From positions 46,289,335 to 46,353,334 of the forward strand of contig CM071930.1 of the NCBI GenBank assembly GCA_016081115.2: a DNA stretch of 64,000 nt, in the 5' to 3' direction. Under the pieces are notes generated by a model. That model did no database searches. It was given only the letters and a program-made list of their open reading frames with translations, and was not told the DNA's origin. Each line of letters opens with the position of its first letter. The stretch's first letter is position 1. Shown here in pieces: positions 43,601-55,521 of this stretch. The position numbers and the translations under genes were made by a program. This stretch comes from Rehmannia glutinosa. Lineage: Eukaryota; Streptophyta; Magnoliopsida; Lamiales; Orobanchaceae.

Positions 43601-44968
43601 AAAGAACAACGATGAAAATCCATCGCCCCGAAAATACTAGATGGATCAATCCCAAAACCGCATCACGGTCCTCCTGGGCCGTTGGCATAGCACAAAGTCC
43701 CTCCAAATCAACAGAATTAGGAAGCCGAGGGAAGAACTCATCGACGGGAGTGGTCAGATACTCCAAGTCAGAAGTCATTAGGGACTGAAAAAACTGGACA
43801 ACCGACTTCCGAATCTCAGAATCATGTGTAATCGTCACCCCATCATCATCAATCGAGTGGATCCTAGCGCGACACCTCTTCTGTTTAACAAACCCATGGA
43901 AGAACTTAGTATTGCGCTCCCCCTCAACTGCCCACTTAACTGCAGCTTTCTGGCGCCAAAAGTCCTCCTCCATTTTTAAACGTAGCTCATACTCAGCCAC
44001 ACAACGATATAGCTCAGCCCAATAAGTCGGAGAAGGATCATTGTCGTACGCAGCCTGAGCCACAACAACTGCATCATCTGCCAATCTAACCCGATCAAGA
44101 ACATACCAAATGTCTGGTAATTCCAACTCTTGAGTCTGTGCTTGACCCTGTTCAATTTGTGCTGCAAGTTCCTCATCCCAAAACAACCAGTGGAAGGCCC
44201 CCATGCTTCTTTGACTACCTGCAAAAAAATATGGTGAGGTATCCACATATGCTGAAATCAAAAAGAAGAACGAGGCACATGCGATAAAAATTGACAAGAT
44301 ATGAGTAAAGGAGCATGATCAGAGTGAACACGAGATAAATGCGTAACAACAGAAGAAGTAAACACATCAGTCCAGTGTTCATTATACAAAGCTCTATCAA
44401 GTCTCTCATGAAGCCCACCTCTAGCCCAAGTAAAGATAGGCCCCTCACACCCCGCATCAAATAATTCACAGTCCGCAATCATGTAGGCAAAGTCAAGCAT
44501 CTCATCTGACCTATCAGAGGTACCACCTACCCTCTCGTGATCATGTAAGAAAATTTTAAAGTCACCACTAACAAGCCAGGGTAACCCCTCCATACTAATC
44601 GCAATCTCACGCAAGTTATCCCACAAATCGTATCTAGCTACTCTATTACATTTAGCATACACAAAAGTCAAATAGATAGGCTGAGACAATAGAGCAGATG
44701 TCAACCTACAATGCAACAATTGCGCATGATCAACAAGAATGTCAAAATGCAAATGAGCAGCATACATAATCCAAATATGATTAGAGCAATTAAATAAGCC
44801 ATGATCAAAGCCAAATCTGCGACAATAGAAACTAAAATCCGGAGAGGTCATAGGTTCTAAAAGCGCAACAAAAGGCAATTTATAACGAGTAATTAACGCA
44901 TGCAAATGACGTTGACTACCCGGATTGGCAATACCCCTCACATTCTACGTTAAAAAATTAATCGACAT
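40609..44968 (-). pseudogene. LINE-2 ORF2: endonuclease, reverse transcriptase, RNase H
   Basis: Starts at ATG 44968 (MSINFLT, then TAG where Trp of the WNVRGIANPGS motif is expected). The endonuclease domain runs 44941-44258 (PFVALLEPM, LVSGDFK, RLDRALYN, HSDHAPLLI). Reverse transcriptase is at 43609-42332 (FRPISLCNV, KLDMAKAYDRVQWDFL, GLRQGDPLSPALF, AYADDVVIFTR with an intact YADD, FGGRLALIRSTL). A zf-RVT-like region follows (42328-41342) and an RNase H domain (about 41,300-40,870: LNTDGSFD, HREGNR-type block). Frame breaks and stops recur. The 3' end has an A tail (T run at 40609-40617). Confidence 0.88.
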
Positions 44969-47900
44969 AATTAACAATTAGAATGAGAAGAGGATTTAGA
45001 AACACCTGATCGATTTTGAAGTCGTTGCCCGCCTCCTCCCTTGTTGAGGAAATTATGAACCAATTTGCCCGATTTTGTGCTCTTTTTCGCACGACTTGAA
45101 ATTTATCCAAAGACAATTTTTTTAACAATTGCGATGTCCATCAACATTCAACTGGTTTGGGTCTATAGGTGTTGGATCACAAAATTGGGTGAATTATTAT
45201 CCAAGCGGGCACTTTGGAATTTGTTGTAAAGACGAGCATCACAATTAATCGATTGGGCTTGAACTAGTGTGAGATGAGATGTTATTCGCTTGGATGATTG
45301 ACTTGGGGTGGATAAATTTGATCAACGCGAAGGGACTGAGCTCGAGATTAAAGTAGACGAGAATTGATGAGCTTGATTAAGCAAGCAAATTGGGCCAATA
45401 GATGTTGGCGGCCACGTGCGAAACAATCATCATCAAATTGAAGGTCTTGATATACATGGGCTTGAGAAATGGGCCCATTACTTAAATAAAGCTTACCGAC
45501 TTTAAGGGAAATTGATGGGTCGAAATAGATTGACCCACATTTGCATGCAAATAACCATGCAAATTACGTAATTGAGTGGGTGAATTTGAGGGACTCAAAT
45601 CCTATGGGCTCAAGTCCAAATTTGATGGCAAATTAGCATGTGGGCGTGAGGAGTGGCATCTTTGCTTGAAGTTTCATTTGAGTAACTCTCATGGGCTGAA
45701 TTAATGAAGGGAGGAGAAATAAAATTAGGGCCTAAATGGTGATGGGCGTCCGTTGCACGACAACCGATTGGTCCAATGACAATTTTAGGATTCACTCCCA
45801 AAATTTGCTTTGAGATTCGTTCTGAATTCTCGCATCTATTTCCATTGAGTGGGCCCTATTTTCATGCAAGTTGCCCTGTAAACAATGATTTCCATTATAT
45901 CCATCCAAAGGAGCCGATAAGGTCGAATCATTAAGAAATATATTATCTAGTATAAAGCCACTTTTTCCTTCCATAATTTCACCTTCTTCCAACTGGGTAT
46001 CCTCCACTAAAGCCACTTCATTAAATATATTATCACCAATGGCGTAGCCAGGAAAATTTACGGGGTGGACCGATATACGGAATCGAGGTAGGCCAGATTA
46101 AAAACTAATAGAAAAATCATATAAATTTTAACTAAAAAAATAAAAAAAAATTACCTTATAAAATTTTTTTTTTAAAAATGGGGGGGCCAGGGCCCAGGTT
46201 GGCCCCCCTTCCCTCCGCCACTGATTATCACCCACAACTTCTTCCAAATTCAATTCAACGGCCGACAAAGTAGGAATAAAATGAGTGGGACACTCAGACC
46301 CATTAATATTGGGAGGAATAATATCTCCAATTTCAAGGTTATCCCGATCATTCCTAGACGCACGCTCATCCGACAATTTGTCCTTATTAGTATTAAAAAC
46401 TTTAGAGCACCATTCTTCTTTGTCTCTCACACACGAATTATGCTCCAGGTTTTTTAATGAATCTTCTTTATCAAGTATATTATTCTGTAACTTGTCGTCC
46501 ACTTTTTGATTCCTAAAATCATGGCCCTTGATTTTAGAAACATCTAAATCGTCCAAAATAGATTTTGATTTCAGAAAAATAGCGCCTTTATTATCCACTG
46601 CGTTATCCTTGGTGGTGTTCGATTTGCATGGATTGATTTCCCCCCTGATTGTTGGTGATGAAGGATCTAATGACTCAAAAGCTTGATTATTCAAAATATC
46701 AAATGGGTTATCTGAACCCACACCTTCTAGACTAATATCATCTTGAGAGTCAAAATAAATGTGCACCAATTTTTTAGCCGACTGCATCAACTCCTTAGAT
46801 ACAAAACCCGTCTCCCTAACCCCTTTTTCCGGACCATAACCCAAGCTTGATCAGCGGGTACACCCTTAGGTACTCCAGAATTAATAAGCTTTGTAGGGTT
46901 CTTGGTATTCATATTATCAAAATTTAAATCCTTGGAAATATCATTTGTACCCTTTTGGTTTGTTGTTGCATGCTTTTGAGAATTAGTATCTTGAACTTTC
47001 AAAGCCTCCCTTCTGGCCGGACGTCTGACCGGCAGTGGTGGTCGAGTTTTGTTCCCATTCATGTAACAGACATCAACATTGTGTCCAATATGTTTGCAAT
47101 GGAGACAATAATCTGGCACCCTCTCGTAGATTATCTTCTGAACATGTCTAACTTCATCAAACTCAATGATGATTTCTTCAACCCTCTCTTTTAATAAATC
47201 AATTTCAACGCAAGCTCGAGCCATGGATAACCTTGTTCGTCGGGCTGTAGGAGAGTCAACTTGGAGAGGATTTCCTATCTCCTTACAAATTGCAAACAAG
47301 ACATGATAATCAAACAAGTGGATTGGCAAACCTGGTAAGCGGATCCAAACTGGTGCAAAGGGTGCTTCCATTCTTGGATTAAAAGACGGTGTCCATTTAA
47401 ACACACGCATGGGACAGTCACCAAGCGACCACAAAGTGCCCATCCAAAGTCTGTTATAGTCTTCTTCAAGCTGAAACTTGATGATTATATGTGAAGCATT
47501 CGCAAAACTCCATGATAAAGGCCCCTTCAATCTCAAAGCTGATAAACCAGAATCAATTCCTTTGGGGCTCGGGATGGCAAACGAGAACTTTCCAATCAAT
47601 GTAAGTTTCCAAGCCGCTGCTAGGCGTTCTCTCTGCGAAGAAGAAATACAAAGAACCTTTTTTCCATCTTCATTTCTGGAGGTGCCAACTGGAACGACAA
47701 TCTTTGGATCAAACGAAAGTTGAATATGATTTGAAGAAGAAGATCCAGTCACATTTGCATATGACTTAGGAGGAATCAGATTGTCAGAAGGAATATGGGC
47801 TTCCGGTGGAGAAGAACCGGAATCCGCCATGAACAAACCTGAGCAAAATAGAAGAACACAAAAAGATTAAGGGGGAAAAAAAGAAAGGAAAAATGAAAGA

Positions 47901-48060
47901 TTGAATCCAAAAACTCCCTCATAATGAAGAATAATCAAACAAATTCGAGCGGAAATCACCAAGAATGGCCAAAAATGTGCAAGTGTGTGTGAAAAAGTGT
48001 GTGGAAGTGTGTGTGAGAGGGGAGAGCATTTTTATCTTCATCTTCATGTGGAGACTAGTC
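44969..48060 (-). pseudogene. LINE-2 ORF1 (Gag-like, DUF4283 and zinc knuckle)
   Basis: Starts at about 47836 (MFMADSGSSPPEAHIP). Residues about 80-250 form a DUF4283-type region (ERLAAAWKLTLIGKF, RMEAPFAPVWIRLPGLPIHL), followed by a zinc knuckle CLHCKHIGHNVDVC at about 47,090 and a Ser/Asp/Asn-rich tail. The frame continues with breaks through 46,844-46,128 and 46,016-45,610, and is interrupted by a MITE at 46037-46223. Bases about 45,000-45,600 are the non-coding spacer before ORF2. The 5' edge of the LINE is uncertain (about 48,060). It would bind LINE RNA; this copy is broken. Confidence 0.8.
46037..46223. mobile_element. hAT-type MITE in LINE-2 ORF1, 8-bp target duplication
   Basis: 187 bases from CAATGGCG to CGCCACTG (terminal repeats of the type CARTGGCG), flanked by perfect 8-bp repeats ATTATCAC (46029-46036 and 46224-46231). 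An 8-bp duplication fits the hAT superfamily. It includes a G/C-rich block (GGGGGGGCCAGGGCCC, about 46,180-46,196). It disrupts the LINE reading frame, so it inserted after the LINE. Confidence 0.85.
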
Positions 48061-48190
48061 CAAAAAAGGTCATCCGTTGATTTGCAAGTTTCAAGCAAGA
48101 GCTATATTCCTTGCCTTTAACTGTCAATGTTGTCTAGGAATTAACCCCTAAATCAATCATGCTCTAACTCCCTCCAGATTGAAAACATTC

Positions 48191-48601
48191 AGGTAGCGAT
48201 TGCTTACCAAAAATTTTCATTTCCGTTCCGCTAAGAAAAAAAAATATTACCCCAAAATATAAATGCTTATGAAATGTTTCAAAAAATACACTATTCATTC
48301 ATTTTCACTTTTTTATCCCACCAATAACTTTTACCTATTTTTCCAAAAATCCATCAAATCATCAATTATTATTACACATCCTCTCACGAATTTCACTATT
48401 CACTCACTCACATTTCTAAGTACCAATCACGTCCAATCATTATTTTTACTCTTTTTCATATCAAATCAACTTTCATCATTACTTTTCCATCTCATACCCA
48501 ACCACAATCTCAAAATTCATCTTTTTTCTTCCAAATTTTTTTACCACTATTCTCTAGCAAAAAGGAAATTTTCAAAATGAAAACATATCCAATCGCTACC
48601 T
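48191..48601. mobile_element. MITE with AGGTAGCGATTG terminal repeats
   Basis: 411 non-coding bases starting AGGTAGCGATTG (48191-48202) and ending CAATCGCTACCT (48590-48601), a perfect 12-base inverted repeat with weaker similarity further in (TTTTCAT-type). Target duplication not resolved. The interior is T/C-rich low complexity. Confidence 0.65.
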
Positions 48602-48689
48602 CAATCATCTTTTTTTTTTGCACAATGATGAGCTGAAGAATGCTTGGAACCATTTTGTTAGATGGATGAGATGCTAACTTCCACACACC

Positions 48690-49250
48690 GAGCACATACA
48701 AAATTACATTGCTAATTGGTTTAATTTGACTCCTTTTGCACACACACCACATATCACTATCATTTTGCCTTATCTTACTTCATGGTTCATTTGGAAATAG
48801 AGAAAACATAGTAAACATGATTTAGCCAAGTTCAGTCATCAAAGAATTATCAAGAAAGTGGAACATTATTTGTTAATCTTGAATAAGGATAACATGATTT
48901 GTCAGCATTTTTGAAAACAATTATTTGTTGTAGCCTCAGTTACCGCTATCAACTCAGAGTACAACACCAACTTCATCAGCTACTAGTGTTATGGAAGAAG
49001 CCTCAACTGAATTGGATCAAGCTTAACACAGATGGGGCTTATCATTCTTTATCTGCAGGTTTGTGGGGGTTCTAAAAGATGCTCAAGGCAATGTTCTTTG
49101 GGCTTTTTCAGATCCCATGGCAGGTTGTACAAGTCCTCTCCTTGCAGAATGTTTAGCACTAGAGAAAGCTTTGCAATTGCTCTCTTCATGGAATTTCCAA
49201 CACATGTGGATTGAGACAGATTTGCTAATCTTTTGTAACACTATTGCTCA
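48690..49250 (+). pseudogene. LINE-3 fragment, left part (zf-RVT end and RNase H)
   Basis: Translates in broken frames to NWFNLTPFAHTP, TSWFIWK (about 48,730-48,800), a LINE-type region before RNase H, then WIKLNTDGAYHSLSAG (about 49,010-49,060). A one-base frame change leads into VGVLKDAQGNVLWAF...LLAECLALEKALQLL (about 49,065-49,190) and WIETDLL. This is the RNase H-like domain with its Asp/Glu motif residues. Copia-3 interrupts it exactly at 49250. The rest lies at 53,992-54,363. Confidence 0.75.
49246..49250. other. Target site duplication of Copia-3 (left copy)
   Basis: GCTCA here and at 53992-53996 flank Copia-3. Ignoring the element and one copy of GCTCA, the LINE-3 RNase H frame continues without interruption, which supports the assignment. 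Confidence 0.85.
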
Positions 49251-49449
49251 TATTATAGTATGGTTGTTAGACTGTTAGTTACAGAGTTTGTTAGAAGTTA
49301 GTTTTGGTAGTTACAGAGTTTGTTACATTGGTAGTTACTGTTACATTCCCTTCATCATTCCAGCTGGTTCTATAAATACCAGTACATCACATTTGTATTC
49401 TTTAGATTTTTACATATATGAAATATATTGTTCAACTTATATTCTAGCA
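49251..49449 (+). repeat. Copia-3 5' LTR
   Basis: 199 bases, starting TATTATAGTATGG and ending TCTAGCA, followed by primer binding site TGGTATCATGAGCC (49450 onward), which resembles initiator tRNA-Met. The start is not the canonical TG, but the target duplication fits exactly here. It contains a TATA-like CTATAAATACC at about 49,371. Confidence 0.85.
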
Positions 49450-49623
49450 TGGTATCATGAGCCAAGGCATTTCGGTTCTACAAAGTCTCATCTCCGGTGA
49501 TCTTCTCCGATGAGCTTCTTTTTCTTCTCCGGTGATTCATCTCTGCTCCGGTGATCTTTTATCTTCTCCTTCGCAGATTTTTTTCTCTGCTCTAGTAAGT
49601 TTGCATTTTCTTTTACAATCCTC

Positions 49624-50737
49624 ATGGATTCTTCTCTAAGCTCCGTTGTGGCTACAATCATTCCTCATTTTACATCTTTATCCATTCGTCTCGATCGATT
49701 GAACTATCAATATTGGCGTTTACAAGTTTTATCCACAGTTCGTGCACATGGCTTTGAAAATTATTTGATAGGCACTGAATTTGCTCCTTGTATGTACACA
49801 GTCTCATAATCGTCTTCTTTTTCTACTTTAAATCCTAAATATATCATTTGGATGCGTAGAGATCAATTTTTGTTGAGTTGGATGCTTGCATCTATCAGTG
49901 AATCGATGCTAGGACATGTTACTCGATGTGTTACTTCTCATGATTTGTGGATTGCTTTAGAAAAATTATTTCATACTCAGTCTAAGGCTCGAGCCTTACA
50001 TCTTCGATTGATGCTTCAATCGAGCCTTACATCTTCGATTGATGCTTCAAACATTGAAGAAAGGAAATCTAACAATTGATGAATATATTCTTAAAATGAG
50101 GAGTTTTGCTGATGATCTCAACTCAATTGGTCAAAACATCACTCATTCAGAGTTAGCACTATACATACTTGGTGGTCTTGGATCGGATTATGAAGTTGTT
50201 GTTATAAATTTGACATCAAGAGTAGAGGATATTTCTCTTGCTGAATTACAATTTGTTTTGCAAACAAATGAAATGAGAATCCAGAACAGTATTACATCTA
50301 CACCTATTGCATTTCATACTACTACTCAGCCTATTTCACAGAATCAGTCTCCTTCTCCTTCCAATCATCCTTCAGCTCATATTGCTTATTCTCAACCATC
50401 CTTCAGAGGAAGAGGCATGACCTTCAGAGGTCGAGGTGGTAGGTTTTGGCGTGGAGGTCGTGGTCCTACATGCCAATTATGTGGAAGAACTGGACATGTA
50501 GCACTCAAATGCTACAAGAGATTTGATATTAGTTTTCAAGGAACTAATCAATCTAATGCAGGTTTCAGTGGTGATAACTCATTTGCAAGAACCACTGGTG
50601 CACCTCAGGCCTATCTTACTTTAAGTGTAAGGGCTTCTAACTCTCCTGATACACAATGGTACTTTGATAGTGGGGCTACCAATCATATCACTGCAGATCT
50701 TGAGAATTTGAGTATCAAATCTGAGTATCAAGAATAA
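49624..50737 (+). pseudogene. Copia-3 gag and protease start, broken
   Basis: ATG 49624 (MDSSLSSVVATIIPHF) begins a copia Gag with the LNYQYWRLQVLS and SHDLWIALEKLF regions, a UBN2-type domain, a zinc knuckle CQLCGRTGHVALKC (about 50,470-50,512) and the protease motif WYFDSGATNHIT (about 50,658). Lesions are a stop at 49807-49809, a 31-base tandem duplication at 49989-50050 that shifts the frame, and a stop at 50735-50737. The frame resumes at 50,738 in the same register. Confidence 0.88.
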
Positions 50738-53700
50738 GATAAACTGATTGTGGGTAATGGTTCTTCTTTACCTATATCTCACATTGGCTCCTCTTTTATT
50801 TCCTCTCCTATTGCTGGCAAATCATTGTTACTGAACAATATCTTATATGTTCCATCCATAACCAAGAATTTAGTGAACATTTCACAGTTTACTAAGGAGA
50901 ATAATGTTTTGATTGAGTTCTATGATGATCATTATCTTGTTAAGGACAAAATCACTAGGAAGGTTCTCTTGGAAGGGGTGCTTAATCAAGGATTATACCA
51001 GTTGGATCTTACATCTATCCTCACTACAAAGAAATCACTCAGAGATCAGAAATCATGTGCAGTGGCTTACAGTTCAGGAGCTAAAGACTTAATGATGTGG
51101 CATAAGAAGCTAGGACATCCTTGTCCTTCAGTGCTGAATCAAGTTCTTAGTCAGTTACATATTTCTTTTCAAAATAAAGACATTTCATTTTGTGATGCTT
51201 ATAAGTTGGGAAAATTACATCAGATTCATTTTGCTACTCAACCTACTAAGACTACTTCTCCTTTTCAGTTAGTACATTCTGATATTTGGGGTCCTTCCCA
51301 TGTTGCTTCTATGGATGGTTTCAAATATTACTTGTTATTTGTGGATGATTTTACAAGATATTCCTGGATATTTCCACTTAAAGCAAAATCTGAGGCTAAA
51401 ATCTTATTTCAGCAATTTAATTCATTTGTGGAGAGACAGTTTGGTTGTCATATTAAGTGTCTTCATACAAACTGGGGTGGTGAGTACAGATCTTTGATTT
51501 AGCAACCTTAGGCATCAAGTTTCAGCATCCATGCCCACACACACATCCTCAGAATGGTAGAGTTGAGAGGAAACATCTCCATATAGTGGAAATGGGGTTA
51601 TCTTTGATGTCTCAAGCTTCAATGCCTCTAAAATTTTGGTGGGAGGCTTTTCATTCTACAGTATATACTATTAACAGGTTGCCAACCCCTGTGCTTCATA
51701 ATGCCAGTCCTTTTCAGTGTTTGTTTGGATCACAACCTGACTATTCTTTCATGAAGGTGTTTGGATGCTCCTGCTTTCCTTTTTTAAGGCCCTATAATGC
51801 TCACAAGTTCCAATTTAGATCTACCAAGTGCCTCTTTATTGGATACAGCCCTAATCACAAAGGTTACAAATGTCTAAGTCCTGATGGAAGGATCTATGTT
51901 GCCAGGACTGTGGAATTTAATGAGCTTGAATACCCCTACTCCGAGTTATTCTCTTCTAAATCAACCCCAGCACATGTGCCTCATGTTTCTGTTGCACTAC
52001 CAGTTTTACCTGTTTCTACCTCCAATATTTCATCTTCATCTCTAGCTCATCAGCTTCTCCTTCTAGTTCTCAGTCCCCTGAGTCCACACAGAGTCCTATC
52101 ATTATGCCTGCTACACCTCCATCACCTGCTCCACCTGTAGTTGCTCCTATTCCCATTCATCCTATGGTCACTAGATCCAAGACAGGAAATCTTAAGCCCA
52201 AAATCTACTCTGCAGTTCTCTGTGAAACTGAGCCTACTTCTGCCAAACAAGCTTTGCAAGATCCCAAGTGGCATCAGGCCATGCAAGATGAATTTGATGC
52301 ATTGCAAACTAAACACACTTGGACACTGGTTCCTTATTCCCCAGACATGCATGTGATTGATAATAAATGGATATTCAAAATCAAACACAAAGCTGATGGC
52401 ACCATTGATAAATATAAGACAAGGTTAGTAGCTCGTGGATTTCAACAAAATGTTGGTGTGGATTATTCTGAGACTTTTTCTCCTTTGGTCAAAGCATGTA
52501 CTATCAGACTTATGTTTTCCTTAGCAACCATTCACAACTGGAGCATCCAACAAATAGACATCAACAATGATTTTCTTAATGGAGATCTCAATGAGACTGT
52601 ATATATGACACAACCTGAGGGTTTCATTGATTCCAAATTCCCTCATGTTGTCTGTAAGCTTCAGAAATCCCTATATGGTCTCAAACAAGCTCCTAGAGCT
52701 TGGTTTGATACCTTGAAAATGTTTTTGGTGACATTGGGTTTCACAAGATCTGTTTCAGACTCTTCACTCTTTTTCAAGAAGGATAAGGGAGCCTTACTGT
52801 TAATACTAGTATATGTGGATTATATCCTACTTACTGGAGATGATCATACAGCTGTAAACAATGTGATACTCTTGTTGGGACAAAAGTTTGCTTTAAAAAC
52901 TATGGGAGAGGTGCATTATTTTCTGGGATTGGAGGCCTCTAGAACATCTCATGGGTCTATTTTTCTGAAGCAGACCAAATACTTGAAAGATCTGTTAGTT
53001 CAAACTCAGTTTGACAGTTGCAAGCCCACTTCAACTCCTATGGCTCTTAATCTCAAACTAGCAAATAGTGATAGTGCAGAATTGGTTGATTCCTCTACTT
53101 ACAGAAGCACATTAGGAGAAGCACATTAGGAGCTCTTCAATATCTTACTCTCACAAGACCTGATATTTCATTTGCTATGAATAAACTTAGTCAGTTTTTA
53201 CATCATCCCACTATCAATCATTGGCAGGCAATCAAGCATCTCCTCAGATATCTAAAAGGCACTTGTAACTTGGGACTTGAATTTAAATCTTCTCAAAGAC
53301 TCTCACTTGCAGGTTTTTCAGACGTGGATTGGGCTAGTAACTTGGATGATAGGAAGTCAACATGAGGACATTGCATTTTCTTTGGGGACAACTTGTTAAC
53401 TTGGAATTCTAAGAAACAAAATGTGGTGTCTCGGAGCAGTGCAGAATCAGAGTATAGATCAATTGCATTCACAGCAGCAGATATATTTTGGGTTCAATCT
53501 CTGTTCAGAGAACTTGGCATTTCCTTTGAGGCTCCTTCTATCATTTGGTGTGACAATGTCAGTGCGGCAGCCCTAGCATCCAACCCTGTGTTTCATGCTA
53601 GGACCAAGCACATAGAAATTGGCATTCACTTTGTGCGGGACAAGGTTTTAAACAAAGAATTGGATGTTAGATATATTCCTACAGAGCAGCAGGTGGCAGA

Positions 53701-53767
53701 TATATTCACCAAACCGTTGCCAGTCACTAAGTTTCAAAGTATGAGAGACAAGCTTCTTGGATCCTGA
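50738..53767 (+). pseudogene. Copia-3 pol: integrase, reverse transcriptase, RNase H, broken
   Basis: Integrase: MWHKKLGHPCPS (about 51,096), LVHSDIWGP, LFVDDFTRYSW, and CLHTNWGGEY, where a D-x-G motif is expected. RT: KWIFKIKHKADG (about 52,365), TRLVARGFQQ, SLYGLKQAPRAWFDT (about 52,667) and VYVDYILLTGDD (about 52,810), where the catalytic YVDD reads YVDY. RNase H: SDVDWASNLDDRKST (53,320), SRSSAESEYRSIA, WCDNVSAAALA, ADIFTKPLP (53,697). Stops or frame changes occur at about 51,500, 52,100-52,140, 53,129 (within a 14-base tandem duplication) and 53,363. It is inactive. Confidence 0.9.
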
Positions 53768-53792
53768 TTGCAGAGGAAGCATTTTTGGGGTG

Positions 53793-53991
53793 TATTAGAG
53801 TATGGCTGTTAGACTGTTAGTTACAGAGTTTGCTAGAAGTTAGTTTTGGTAGTTACAGAGTTTGTTACATTGGTAGTTACTGTTACATTCCCTTCATCAT
53901 TCCAGTTGGTTCTATAAATACCAGTACATCACATTTGTATTCTTTAGATTTTTACATATATGAAATATATTGTTCAGCTAATATTCTAGCA
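53793..53991 (+). repeat. Copia-3 3' LTR
   Basis: 199 bases, nearly identical by eye to the 5' LTR (few differences, for example GTTAG to GCTAG near 53,831), ending TCTAGCA and followed by target duplication GCTCA (53992-53996). High LTR similarity against a heavily broken coding region suggests the element was copied from an already defective source. Confidence 0.88.
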
Positions 53992-53996
53992 GCTCA

Positions 53997-54363
53997 AAAC
54001 CTCATGGGTCGCTGGTCTTTTTTTTTTTTTTTTGATAGCTTAGTTGATATTCATAACAGGCTTAGAAATATTTATTTTTCAATTTCTCATGTACAAAGGC
54101 AAGGCAATCGTGTTGCATGTTATCTTGCTTCGTTAGGTAGAATTAGTCGGTCTGTAGTTGAGTATAATTCTAGTTTCCTTCCTTTTCGTGCTAAGGGCAT
54201 TGTTAGGATAGATCAATTAGAGATCCCCTCACTTAGAATTGATAGAGTTATCTGAATTTTTATTGGATTTGTAAATGTTCTAAGTACATTTTATCACCAA
54301 TAAATAGGTTGGGAATGTGACCTTAATCCTCCATCTCACACCAATGTTTACCCAAAAAAAAAA
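53997..54363 (+). pseudogene. LINE-3 fragment, right part
   Basis: Continues the RNase H-like domain of 48,690-49,250 (HNRLRNIYFSISHVQRQGNR followed by VACYLASLGR, about 54,050-54,140), then an untranslated tail ending in an A run (54353-54363). A T run at about 54,018-54,033 in the coding part is probably a later expansion. No target duplication could be assigned for this LINE. Confidence 0.75.
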
Positions 54364-54368
54364 AGTTT

Positions 54369-54416
54369 TAGGGGTAATTAAAAGGAAAAAAACCCTGAGG
54401 CTTGGACTGATTACAA

Positions 54417-54485
<69 letters not shown>

Positions 54486-55145
54486 GATTTTTTAAAGGTT
54501 AATCTCAGTTTACCCCCCTAAACTCTCATTGAATATCATTTTACTCCCTTGTACTTTCAATAGTATTACTTTACCCCATCATTCTCTCGATTTGTTTCAC
54601 TTTACCCCCTTATTCTATTAAAATATCATTTATCCTCCTATTCATTTTATTAAATATCATTTATCCTCCTATTAAATAGCAACTAAAAGAAAAATATATA
54701 GATTAAATCAATTTAATGTTAAGTGGTAATTAATCAAGTTCAAAATTAATTTTGAAAATAAGTACATTTTGTTAATATTAAATACTTTTAAAATGATTTT
54801 ATTAGTTTACTAAAACTAATAGATAAGAATTAAATGATCATTATTTTGAGTATACTAGTATGAAATAATATTATGAAAGCAAAAGGGAATACAATGATAC
54901 TAATTGAGCGCACAAGGGATAAATTGATACAATTGTAAAGTGATACTCAAGGAGAATATAGGGGGCTAAATGAGATTTACCCCTGAGATTTGATTGTCTT
55001 AAAGTTAAAGGTAACTTTAATATAGACAAAGGGAAGAAATGCATGACATAAGCAAACTTCAAGGGTATTTTTGTCATTTTCAAAATCCTCGGGATTTTTT
55101 TGTAATTAGCAAAAACCTCAGGATTTTTTTTGTTATTATCCCTAA
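54369..55145. mobile_element. MITE of the GGGATAATTAC type with a second MITE nested inside
   Basis: The outer ends (AGGGGTAATTAAAAGG at the left; complement of TTAGGGATAATAACAAAA at the right, near 55,143) resemble the MITEs at 28,869 and 55,780, including CCTGAGG next to each end. Inside, 54,500-54,983 is bounded by AATCTCAGTTTACCCCCC and an inverted relative (GGGGGCTAAATGAGATTTAC), a separate repeat. An (AAT)n microsatellite occupies 54417-54483. No coding capacity. Confidence 0.6.
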
Positions 55146-55521
55146 GTTTAATATGAGTCTACAAATTCATTCGTATAAATGCAATGAAAATTTATTTGCT
55201 GGAGTCAAGATGAAAATTCACCTGTGAGCATTTATTTTGCTTTGCCGAATTACGTATGTGAAAACATATCACAATTTACAAACAAAGTCATTCTCCCACG
55301 AAAAAAAAAAAAAAAAGAAGCCATGGAGAAGCATACTAAGTGCTTATCTCCTTACTATACATAGCTGAAGTGATTTTCTAGTTTATTTGCTACGATATAC
55401 CAAATAATCCTCATTCAGAGAAATCTTCAACCAAAGGCACCACAATAAATTTGCTCAGTTTCGGTGCAAGTTTAGCAGGTCACCGCTTCAAAAGAAATCA
55501 AAAGGCACACTTAGTCGTTCG

